The translations under genes were made by a program, and so were the position numbers. A model generated the notes under the pieces. The model had not been told where the DNA came from, did not search any database, and was given only the letters and a program-made list of their open reading frames with translations. A stretch of DNA of 12,842 nt from JAIOSM01 sp023143455 (GTDB taxonomy: Bacteria; Desulfobacterota; Desulfobacteria; Desulfobacterales; Desulfobacteraceae). This document shows, piece after piece, positions 6,990-12,842 of the stretch (its first letter is position 1; every line of letters starts with the position of its first letter). The DNA is taken from NCBI GenBank assembly GCA_030632885.1, contig DAOVTW010000068.1, forward strand, positions 1-12,842, written 5' to 3'.

Positions 6990-7880
6990 ATGATTAAAAG
7001 CATGACAGGTTATGCAGAAGCGCTGCATACTACAGATGAGATTACTATCAAAGGGACTTTTAGTTCATATAATAGCAGGCATCTGGATATTGCACTCTAT
7101 CTTCCTGATCACTTGAAGATGTTTGAAGATAAGGTAAAAAAACTTGTTGCAAAGAAAGTTGCAAGAGGCAGAGTTGAGATACGTTTTTCCTTTGACGAAA
7201 CAGCCGAGGACTCGGTTGAATTCAGCGTTGATTTTGCAAGAGCTACAGCTTATTATAAAATATTAGATGAGATCAAACAAAAGTTTGATATAAAATCGGA
7301 AATTACTCTGGAACAATTGCTTGCCGGGAAAAACATGATAAAACCTGAAGAAAGAACCCGTGATGCAAAAGCTCTTTTTGAAGGTTTGTCAAATGTTGTT
7401 AATCAAGCCATGGAAAACCTTGATAAAATGCGGGTAAAAGAAGGAGAGAACCTTAAACAAGATCTTGAAAAAAGATTTTCCTATATGGAAGACAATCTTG
7501 CTTTGATAGAAAAAAAAGCCCAAAAACTTCCCACAATTTATAAGAAGAACCTTGAGGAGAGGATTTCAGTCCTTATCTCGGAAAAAGATATTCTAGACCC
7601 TGTAAGGATTGCCCAGGAAGTTGCAATTATAGCTGACAAGAGTGATATCTCAGAAGAGATAGTAAGATCACGCAGCCATATAAATCAGGCAAAGCAGATT
7701 ATGTCTTTGCCGGAACCTGACGGAAGTAGTGGGAGAAAGCTTAATTTCCTTGTACAGGAGTTTAATCGTGAGTATAACACTATAGGCTCAAAATCGGGTA
7801 ATGTTGAGATATCTCAAATGGTTGTTGATCTAAAATCAGAACTTGAAAAAATCAGGGAGCAAGTGCAAAACATTGAATAA
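6990..7880 (+). CDS. yicC: YicC family endoribonuclease
   Basis: A 296-residue protein of the YicC/YloC family; E. coli YicC is 287. The N terminus MIKSMTGYAEA is the family hallmark. Residues about 1-155 are the YicC N-terminal domain and about 210-296 the DUF1732 C-terminal domain, ending EKIREQVQNIE. A helical, charged middle (about 135-190) is likely coiled coil. YicC proteins are described as endoribonucleases linked to small-RNA turnover and stress survival; that role is carried over from the family. The ATG at 6990 has AAAGG upstream. The gene overlaps the following DUF370 gene by eight bases. The order yicC-remA-gmk is also found in Firmicutes such as Bacillus, suggesting an old functional link. 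Confidence 0.93.
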   Translation: MIKSMTGYAEALHTTDEITIKGTFSSYNSRHLDIALYLPDHLKMFEDKVKKLVAKKVARGRVEIRFSFDETAEDSVEFSVDFARATAYYKILDEIKQKFDIKSEITLEQLLAGKNMIKPEERTRDAKALFEGLSNVVNQAMENLDKMRVKEGENLKQDLEKRFSYMEDNLALIEKKAQKLPTIYKKNLEERISVLISEKDILDPVRIAQEVAIIADKSDISEEIVRSRSHINQAKQIMSLPEPDGSSGRKLNFLVQEFNREYNTIGSKSGNVEISQMVVDLKSELEKIREQVQNIE

Positions 7881-8175
7881 AACAAGAATACTAAAATTAG
7901 ATGGTTCTATTGAACAGGCACTTTTAAATATTGGCTTTGGAAATACTGTAATCGCTGATAAAGTCGTCTCTATTCTTTCACCAAATTCTGCTCCCATGAA
8001 GAGATTAAAAGATGAAGCAAGAGAAGAAAAAAGACTTCTGGATGCTACTCATGGTAGAAAAACTAGGGCAATAATTGTAACTGAGACTAATCATATTATT
8101 CTTTCAGCAATTCAGGCAGAGACAATATCCCAGCGAATGGCAAGTCTGTATAAAGACAAAACTGTCCAGGAATAA
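7873..8175 (+). CDS. RemA-like DUF370 protein (putative DNA-binding regulator)
   Basis: A protein of about 100 residues with the full DUF370/RemA core: LLNIGFGNTVIADKVVSILS, then SAPMKRL, then DATHGRKTRAIIV and NHIILSAIQAETISQR. In Bacillus RemA is a ring-forming DNA-binding activator of biofilm matrix genes; the role in this lineage is unknown. No ATG lies before the core. The best start is TTG at 7873, giving MNKTRILKLDGSIEQ, overlapping the yicC stop by eight bases. The only Shine-Dalgarno-like match (GGGAG, 7854-7858 region) is about 13 bases away, which is long. A more upstream TTG at 7843 is possible. The segment before the core is longer than in Bacillus RemA (about 89 residues in total). 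gmk follows after 13 bases. Confidence 0.85.
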   Translation: MNKTRILKLDGSIEQALLNIGFGNTVIADKVVSILSPNSAPMKRLKDEAREEKRLLDATHGRKTRAIIVTETNHIILSAIQAETISQRMASLYKDKTVQE

Positions 8176-8188
8176 TTGATTAATCCCG

Positions 8189-8773
8189 ATGAATTATTTT
8201 ATTAAAAAAGAGGGTAATAAAAAGGGCAAGATAATTGTTGTATCTGCCCCTTCAGGTGCTGGGAAAACCACCTTGTGCAGGGATCTTTTAAAAAATTTCC
8301 CTCAAATATCGTATTCAATTTCCCATGCAACAAGACAACCTAGGAAAAATGAAATAGAGGGAAAAGATTATTATTTTATTACTACAAAGGACTTTGAAGA
8401 AAAAATTGAACAAGGTTTTTTTGTTGAATGGGCAAAAGTGCACACAAATTACTATGGCACATCACAAAAACATCTTGAAAAACAAACCCATCAAGGATTG
8501 AACGTTTTGTTGGAAATTGATACCAAGGGAGCAAAACAGATTAAAAAACTTTTTCCTGATGCTGTAACAATTTTTATTATGGCACCATCGCTTGATGTTC
8601 TTGAAGAAAGGCTAAGGGACAGAGCAACTGACACAGAAGAAATTATTAATATGCGTCTTCAAAACGCCCAGGCCGAGATTGAGCAGAAAGACTTTTACGA
8701 TTATATCATTGTAAATGATGGGCTTGATAAGGCCTGCGAAAGAATATGTGAAATTGTCAAAGGCAATCTTTAA
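8189..8773 (+). CDS. gmk: Guanylate kinase Gmk
   Basis: Cytosolic kinase converting GMP and ATP to GDP and ADP, needed for GTP, dGTP and (p)ppGpp supply. At 194 residues it has the usual bacterial size (about 205). The P-loop SAPSGAGKTT is at residues 19-28. The GMP-binding segment YSISHATRQPRKNEIEGKDYYF follows; the usual proline-glycine-glutamate turn reads K-N-E here, a mild variation. The lid and base region (ERLRDRATDTEEIINMRL) is intact and the C terminus IIVNDGLDKA fits the family. The ATG at 8189 has no recognisable ribosome binding site and lies 13 bases after the DUF370 stop, so translation is probably coupled. rlmB begins seven bases after the stop. In many bacteria rpoZ follows gmk; it does not here. 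Confidence 0.95.
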   Translation: MNYFIKKEGNKKGKIIVVSAPSGAGKTTLCRDLLKNFPQISYSISHATRQPRKNEIEGKDYYFITTKDFEEKIEQGFFVEWAKVHTNYYGTSQKHLEKQTHQGLNVLLEIDTKGAKQIKKLFPDAVTIFIMAPSLDVLEERLRDRATDTEEIINMRLQNAQAEIEQKDFYDYIIVNDGLDKACERICEIVKGNL

Positions 8774-8780
8774 ATTAATA

Positions 8781-9563
8781 ATGAAAAAAAATAAAACAGA
8801 AATTCTTTCAGGGATTCATCCGGTTTTCGAAGCTTTAAAGGCAAATAGAAGAAAGTTTTATAAGCTTTTTTTAAAAAAGAGTTTCAAAAAACCCAATTTG
8901 AAAAGATCTGAGTTCGATGAAATTTTTAAAATTATTGAGAATATTAATTGTGGAATTCAATATGTTGAACAAAGTTATCTTGATAAACTTACAAACGATG
9001 CAAAACATCAAGGAGTCGCAGCAGAAGTATCGCTATACCCTGTACAAACAGGAAATGATTTTTTTCAAAAGTATAAAAAATTAGAGAAACCTCCTTTTGT
9101 TCTTATTCTGGAGAACCTTGAAGACCCTCATAATTTTGGTGCTTTGATAAGAACTGCTTTATGTGCTGGAGTTGATTTTATAATGATACCCAAAGACAGA
9201 TCTGTTGCTCCTGTGCCCTCAGTTTCGAGAAGTTCTGCCGGTGCAATGGAACATGCCCAAATATTTTTAATAACAAATATTGCATCCACAATTAGAGAGT
9301 TAAAGGAAAATGGAGCATGGGTTGCAGGGTTAGATGCTTCAGGAGATACCGAGCTTTATAAAGCTGATTTTTCAGGTTTTTTTGCTCTTGTGGTAGGGGG
9401 AGAACATAAGGGAATCCGACCTCTTGTAAAAAAAGAGTGTGATTTTCTTATTTCCATTCCAATTAAGGGTAAAATCAATTCACTAAATGCTTCGGTTGCA
9501 GGTGGTATTGCCTTGTATGAGGCATTAAGAAAGCGAGATTTACAAAGCAATGGGGAAAAATAA
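8781..9563 (+). CDS. rlmB: TrmH/SpoU-family 23S rRNA (guanosine-2'-O)-methyltransferase, RlmB-like
   Basis: SPOUT methyltransferase predicted to 2'-O-methylate a guanosine in 23S rRNA (G2251 in E. coli) using S-adenosylmethionine. The 260-residue length compares with 243 for E. coli RlmB. An N-terminal substrate-binding domain opens ILSGIHPVFEALKANRRKF. The catalytic domain then shows motif 1, ENLEDPHNFGALIRTA, from residue 111; motif 2, VVGGEHKGI, from 204; and motif 3, IPIKGKINSLNASVAGGIAL, near 226-245, which forms the trefoil knot. The ATG at 8781 is preferred because the family N terminus starts just after it; an upstream in-frame start at 8715 would lie inside gmk. The last 14 bases overlap comF. 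A neighbouring paralogue such as TrmH or RlmH-like enzymes is possible, but the GIHPV opening favours RlmB. Confidence 0.88.
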   Translation: MKKNKTEILSGIHPVFEALKANRRKFYKLFLKKSFKKPNLKRSEFDEIFKIIENINCGIQYVEQSYLDKLTNDAKHQGVAAEVSLYPVQTGNDFFQKYKKLEKPPFVLILENLEDPHNFGALIRTALCAGVDFIMIPKDRSVAPVPSVSRSSAGAMEHAQIFLITNIASTIRELKENGAWVAGLDASGDTELYKADFSGFFALVVGGEHKGIRPLVKKECDFLISIPIKGKINSLNASVAGGIALYEALRKRDLQSNGEK

Positions 9564-10383
9564 ATGGCAAATAAATTGCCTGTTCATTAAAAAAATATTT
9601 GCTTTAATTGTTGACCTGTTTTTTCCCTTAAAATGTTTGAAATGCCAGAAGATAATCCTTAAAATTGATCAGAACTATCAAATTGGTGACCAAGTTTGCA
9701 AAAGTTATTCTAAAGATTTATTTGGAAAATATTTTTGTCAAGATTGTATTACTTTAAGTTACGAACTTTTTGAACCACCTTTTTGCAAAAGGTGTGGTAA
9801 AAAGTTTGAACATAAATTTATTAAAAACCATTTTTGTGAAGATTGCTTAAAAATTTCAAATAGTTTTAGAAAAGTAAGAGCAGGTGCGCGCTACTCTGGC
9901 ATAATTAAAGAGAGCATTCAGCTTTTTAAATATCAAAAAAAACTTGCCCTTGTTGACCCCTTGGGGAAAATTATTTTTTCAGGGTTTGTTGAATATTTTA
10001 AGCCATCGGAAATTGATGTTATCATGCCTGTCCCTCTCCACATTTCAAAACTCAAACAAAGAGGTTTTAATCAAGCTTTTCTTGTGGTGAAAAATTTTAA
10101 AAAAATGTTAGAAAAGAATAATATTTTCTTGCCAATGAATATTGATTTATATTCATTGAAACGAGTAAAAAAAACAGATCCGCAAACTAATTATTCAGTA
10201 TTACAGAGAAAAGAAAATGTGAAAAACGCATTTAAAGTAGTAATCTCAGAAAAAATAAAAAACAAAAGAATTCTTTTAGTCGATGATGTTTATACTACAG
10301 GGGCGACTTCCTCTGAAGCAGCTCGAAAATTGCTTGAAGCAGGAGCGCTGACAGTTGATGTACTTGTTATTGCACGAGTTTAA
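9550..10383 (+). CDS. comF: ComF family protein (zinc ribbon plus phosphoribosyltransferase domain)
   Basis: A 277-residue ComF-type protein. Two CxxC pairs make one zinc site (C29/C32 with C63/C66) and two more make another (C79/C82 with C96/C99). The C-terminal half is a phosphoribosyltransferase-like domain with the PRPP-binding signature RILLVDDVYTTGATSSEA, where the acidic pair is D245-D246. The PVPLHISKLKQRGFNQA string near residues 160-176 is also typical. ComF is needed for DNA uptake in naturally competent bacteria and also occurs widely in bacteria not known to be competent. No other competence gene is in this window, so its role here is open. The first zinc pair is spread by a 30-residue insert. 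The ATG at 9550 overlaps rlmB by 14 bases without a clear ribosome binding site. The gene is more AT-rich and lysine-rich than its neighbours and is the last member of the long plus-strand cluster. Confidence 0.9.
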   Translation: MGKNKWQINCLFIKKIFALIVDLFFPLKCLKCQKIILKIDQNYQIGDQVCKSYSKDLFGKYFCQDCITLSYELFEPPFCKRCGKKFEHKFIKNHFCEDCLKISNSFRKVRAGARYSGIIKESIQLFKYQKKLALVDPLGKIIFSGFVEYFKPSEIDVIMPVPLHISKLKQRGFNQAFLVVKNFKKMLEKNNIFLPMNIDLYSLKRVKKTDPQTNYSVLQRKENVKNAFKVVISEKIKNKRILLVDDVYTTGATSSEAARKLLEAGALTVDVLVIARV

Positions 10384-10442
10384 ATCTTTTTATAATTAGT
10401 TCAACTCCAACGTCCATATAGTATCGGATATGATATTAGAAC

Positions 10443-10471
10443 TTGATTTTTATTTATTGAACTGGTATGAC
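10443..10471 (+). promoter_or_regulatory. Candidate promoter of fadR-glpD
   Basis: TTGATT (10443-10448), 17 bases, then TATGAC (10466-10471). The -35 box is a fair match and the -10 box weak (four of six). The -10 lies inside the predicted FadR operator. Transcription would start near 10478, giving a leader of about 35 bases with a good ribosome binding site. Confidence 0.38.
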
Positions 10472-10476
10472 CTCTT
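10460..10476 (+). promoter_or_regulatory. Predicted FadR operator
   Basis: AACTGGTATGACCTCTT closely follows the known FadR box as I recall it (AACTGGTCNGACCNGTT, with fadB having ATCTGGTACGACCAGAT): the left arm AACTGGT and the centre GACC are intact. A longer inverted repeat, CTGGTA (10462-10467) with TACCAG (10476-10481), overlaps it. It is centred about 45 bases before the fadR start codon and covers the predicted -10, which suggests negative autoregulation of fadR-glpD. Confidence 0.65.
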
Positions 10477-10512
10477 ACCAGACAGTTTAAAATATAAAAT
10501 AGGTGGAAAATA

Positions 10513-11193
10513 TTGGTTAATGCATTATTAAAACCTGCTGAACACGCTGAAAAACAATTAATAGAAGCTATTTTAACGTCGAAATATAAAGCAGGTGATA
10601 TGCTTCCGGCGGAAAGACTCCTTGGAAATGAACTCGGCGTGACTAGACCCACACTAAGAGAGACACTGCAGCGGTTATCAAGAGAAGGATGGGTTACTAT
10701 ACAGCACGGTAAATCTACAAAAGTGAATGACTATTTGGAAAATGGTGGACTTGGAATTTTAAGTTCTCTTGCAAAATATGGTAAGGCTTTGTCCTCGGAA
10801 ATGGTGTCACACTTATTGGAAGTCAGGACTACAATGTTTCCTGATATTGCCCAAAAAGCCGTAGCTAATCGCCCTTTAGAGATTTTGAATTACTTGAAAC
10901 AATCAAATATTTTAAAAGATCAATCAGATGTCTATGCCAAATATGATTGGCAGTTGCAAATGCTTATGGTAAAAGCGACAAATAATCCTGTTTTTAATAT
11001 GATTTTAAATGATTTCGCTCCACTTTATGGTATTTTGGGAAAGAACTATTTCCAACGAAAAGATTCAAGAGTCGTTTCATTGGCATACTATGGAGCCTTG
11101 ATAAATGCACTGGAACAAAACAATATGGATGTAAAGCCCATTGTTGAAAAAAATATGATCCATACCCAGGAGATATGGGAGGATATGCGATGA
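10513..11193 (+). CDS. fadR: Fatty-acid-responsive transcription factor FadR (GntR family)
   Basis: GntR-type regulator that in E. coli represses fatty-acid degradation and activates fatty-acid synthesis genes, releasing DNA when it binds long-chain acyl-CoA. This 226-residue protein aligns along its whole length with E. coli FadR (239). The winged helix (about 10-72) includes LPAER, GVTRPTLRETLQRL and GWVTIQHGKSTKVN; residues R35, T44, R45, T47, R49, H65 and G66, which I recall as operator contacts in E. coli FadR, occur at the same numbers (T46 is P). The C-terminal helical effector domain follows, with VRT near 101 and a W in EIWEDM at the end. Several pocket residues at the C terminus differ and the tail is shorter. 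The start is TTG at 10513 with AGGTGG six bases upstream; no ATG fits. It overlaps glpD by the ATGA sequence. Confidence 0.92.
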   Translation: MVNALLKPAEHAEKQLIEAILTSKYKAGDMLPAERLLGNELGVTRPTLRETLQRLSREGWVTIQHGKSTKVNDYLENGGLGILSSLAKYGKALSSEMVSHLLEVRTTMFPDIAQKAVANRPLEILNYLKQSNILKDQSDVYAKYDWQLQMLMVKATNNPVFNMILNDFAPLYGILGKNYFQRKDSRVVSLAYYGALINALEQNNMDVKPIVEKNMIHTQEIWEDMR

Positions 11194-12758
11194 ATATTTT
11201 TGATATAAAAAAAGAATATGATGTTATTGTGATCGGTGGTGGAATTACCGGGGCAGGTGTGTTTCATGAAGCAGTACAAAGGGGATATCGTGTTCTTCTT
11301 GTTGAAGCTAAGGATTTTGCCTGGGGCACATCAAGCAGGTCTTCAAAGATGGTTCATGGTGGGTTAAGATATCTTAAACAGGGTAAGTTCCTTTTAACAA
11401 AAGCTGCAGTGAATGAACGGGAATTTTTGTTAAAACAGTATCCCGGACTTGTAACTCCGTTAAAGTTTGTTATGCCCATTTTTGATCATTATGGTCCTTC
11501 TAAGTCGTCTATGAAAATTGGCTTATCCATATACAGCCTTTTGGCAGGAGAAAGACAGCACAAAAGTTATTCAAAAGAAGAGGCCATCAAGAAAATCCCG
11601 GGGATTAGAAACCAAGATTTGGTATCTGCAGTTGGATTCAAGGATGCCCAGGTAGATGATGCACGACTTGTGTTGAGATTGATTTATGACGCCTGCCTGC
11701 AAGGCGGAACTGCACTGAATTATACAAAAGCTATCAACATTGAAAGAAATCAAAAACACGAAGTCTCGGCTGTCAATATAAAGGATAAATCATCAGGATC
11801 ACAAGTTCAAATCAAAACAAAAGTGGTGATTAATGCTACCGGAGCATTTGCAGAAACACTTCATCCATCTCCCATGAAAGGGTTTCATATAAGACCATTA
11901 AGAGGGAGCCATTTGATTTTTCCAGGCAATATATTCCCCGTGGACAGGGTTATCAGTTTTATTCATCCAAAAGATTTAAGACCTGTTTATTTATTTCCCT
12001 GGGAAGGGTCAGCTGTACTTGGGACAACAGATGTTGATCATGATCAGGATATGGAAACAGATCCATTTGTGACAATTAAAGAAGCAGATTATTTAATGGA
12101 GGGATTAAGTTATATTTTGCCGGACCTCGATATATCTACGAATGATTGCATATCTTCCATTGCCGGGGTTCGTCCTGTATTGAGTAAAAAAAAGAAGATT
12201 GCATCAAGAGAATCAAGGGAACATGTTGTATGGAAGAATAAGGGACTTATTACAGTGACTGGTGGAAAACTAACTACATTTCGATTGCTTGCCAATGATG
12301 CGATAAAAGCTGCCAAACCCTATCTGCCAATGCAACTTTTAGATAAACCCAAACAGGTAAAACAAGGCGGCAGGTGGACCAAAACCAACCAGTTTATTTC
12401 AAGAAATTCTCAGGAAAGGTTTCTGGGTCGATATGGATATTTTGCATCTCAAATAATAGGGCAGTATGACGAAAAATTGTTTAGCCCGATTGAAAACACC
12501 AGCAGCTTGTGGGTGGAGATTTGCTATGCTGCTGAACATGAAAACATTCATAACCTTTCTGACCTTTTATTGCGACGGGTTAGAATTGGCCTTTTTTCCC
12601 CGCGAGGCGGTTTAAATTTGCTGGATAAGATTGAAACCATTTGCAAGCCTTATCTTTCATGGGACAGTAAAAGGTGGGAGTTAGAAAAAAAAGCATATAT
12701 TAAAGGTAAATATTCGGTCAAGCACTTCAAGCGAGTAAATATTCAGCAAACCCTTTAA
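11190..12758 (+). CDS. glpD: FAD-dependent sn-glycerol-3-phosphate dehydrogenase GlpD
   Basis: Membrane-associated flavoenzyme that oxidises sn-glycerol 3-phosphate to dihydroxyacetone phosphate and passes electrons to the quinone pool. It is 522 residues (E. coli GlpD is 501). The FAD-binding Rossmann motif GGGITG is at residues 16-21, followed by E39 at the end of the second strand. TSSRSSKMVHGGLRYL (47-62) and TGGKLTTFRLLA (from 357) are family signatures. Residues about 390-515 form the C-terminal helical DAO_C domain (LRRVRIGLFSPRGG). The ATG at 11190 overlaps the fadR stop (ATGA) and has GGGAGGA about seven bases upstream; a GTG-type start 15 bases earlier is less likely. Co-transcription with FadR predicts control by fatty-acid status. 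It catalyses the reverse of the GpsA step, most likely for glycerol or lipid-glycerol breakdown. No glpK or glpF is in the window. Confidence 0.94.
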   Translation: MNIFDIKKEYDVIVIGGGITGAGVFHEAVQRGYRVLLVEAKDFAWGTSSRSSKMVHGGLRYLKQGKFLLTKAAVNEREFLLKQYPGLVTPLKFVMPIFDHYGPSKSSMKIGLSIYSLLAGERQHKSYSKEEAIKKIPGIRNQDLVSAVGFKDAQVDDARLVLRLIYDACLQGGTALNYTKAINIERNQKHEVSAVNIKDKSSGSQVQIKTKVVINATGAFAETLHPSPMKGFHIRPLRGSHLIFPGNIFPVDRVISFIHPKDLRPVYLFPWEGSAVLGTTDVDHDQDMETDPFVTIKEADYLMEGLSYILPDLDISTNDCISSIAGVRPVLSKKKKIASRESREHVVWKNKGLITVTGGKLTTFRLLANDAIKAAKPYLPMQLLDKPKQVKQGGRWTKTNQFISRNSQERFLGRYGYFASQIIGQYDEKLFSPIENTSSLWVEICYAAEHENIHNLSDLLLRRVRIGLFSPRGGLNLLDKIETICKPYLSWDSKRWELEKKAYIKGKYSVKHFKRVNIQQTL

Positions 12759-12772
12759 AAAAATATTTAAAA

Positions 12773-12786
12773 ACTCGGGACACACG
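12773..12786 (+). other. GC-richer motif before the right-edge gene
   Basis: ACTCGGGACACACG stands out in very AT-rich intergenic DNA between glpD and the next start codon. Strings of this kind (CGGGACACAC) recall end sequences of some insertion sequences and REP-type transposase elements. A match is not established, and only one copy is seen in this window. Confidence 0.2.
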
Positions 12787-12812
12787 AAAATTAATCTGCT
12801 ATAAAGAGAAGC

Positions 12813-12842
12813 ATGAAATCTGTTTCTCAAAAACAATTGCCA
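12813..12842 (+). CDS. 5' end of a gene running off the right edge (partial)
   Basis: The ATG at 12813 opens ten codons, MKSVSQKQLP, still open at the window edge. AGAGAAG immediately upstream is a possible ribosome binding site, though close to the start. TATAAA at 12801-12806 could be a -10 element. Ten residues are too few to assign a family. The neighbouring CGGGACACACG motif raises the possibility of a transposase, but this is a guess. Confidence 0.4.
   Translation, partial: MKSVSQKQLP

Noticed and set aside
8715..8780. Longer N terminus for RlmB starting inside gmk
   Set aside because: The extra 22 residues match gmk's coding sequence in another frame. The family N terminus begins right after the ATG at 8781.
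9564..9590. Start at ATG 9564 for ComF
   Set aside because: It is in a different frame and stops after eight codons.

Overview
The window looks like a chromosomal segment of an AT-rich Gram-negative anaerobe, most probably a member of the Desulfobacterota (Desulfobacteraceae-like). Three points support this. Lipopolysaccharide genes (waaA, msbA) show an outer membrane. The run yicC - remA/DUF370 - gmk preceded by a DUF4416 gene is a layout I associate with delta-type sulfate reducers. The left-hand secreted protein has repeat types common in that group. The taxon is inferred from gene content and was not tested by any search.

Layout. Positions 1-74 (+) hold what may be the tail of a gene running in from the left. 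A minus-strand gene (139-1507) encodes a secreted protein of cadherin-like and fibronectin-like repeats that stops inside its last repeat. A 577-base gap follows, with two strong, unexplained hairpins and a good promoter for gpsA (+, NAD(P)H glycerol-3-phosphate dehydrogenase). gpsA converges on waaA (-, Kdo transferase) with only four bases between them. From the divergent waaA/msbA spacer a tightly packed eight-gene plus-strand cluster runs to 10383: msbA, a 56-residue Trm112-like zinc protein, a DUF4416 gene, yicC, remA-like DUF370, gmk, rlmB and comF. Gaps are 20 bases or less and several genes overlap, so this is probably one long operon. A 129-base regulatory spacer then precedes a two-gene operon, fadR-glpD, joined by an ATGA overlap. 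The right edge carries the first ten codons of another gene, next to a short GC-richer motif.

How the genes fit together. gpsA makes sn-glycerol 3-phosphate for phospholipid synthesis, glpD oxidises it back to dihydroxyacetone phosphate, and waaA and msbA build and export lipid A-core. The middle of the long operon is nucleotide and RNA housekeeping (guanylate kinase, 23S rRNA methylation, the YicC ribonuclease).

The most interesting part is fadR-glpD. The regulator is a clear FadR of the E. coli type with its DNA-reading residues kept at the same residue numbers. A near-consensus FadR operator (10460-10476) overlaps the predicted -10 of its own promoter. This predicts an autoregulated switch tying glycerol-3-phosphate oxidation to fatty-acid status in a lineage where this regulator is not usually discussed. 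The C-terminal part of the effector pocket differs from E. coli FadR. I saw no CRISPR array, phage, toxin-antitoxin or defence system, and no rRNA or convincing tRNA gene.
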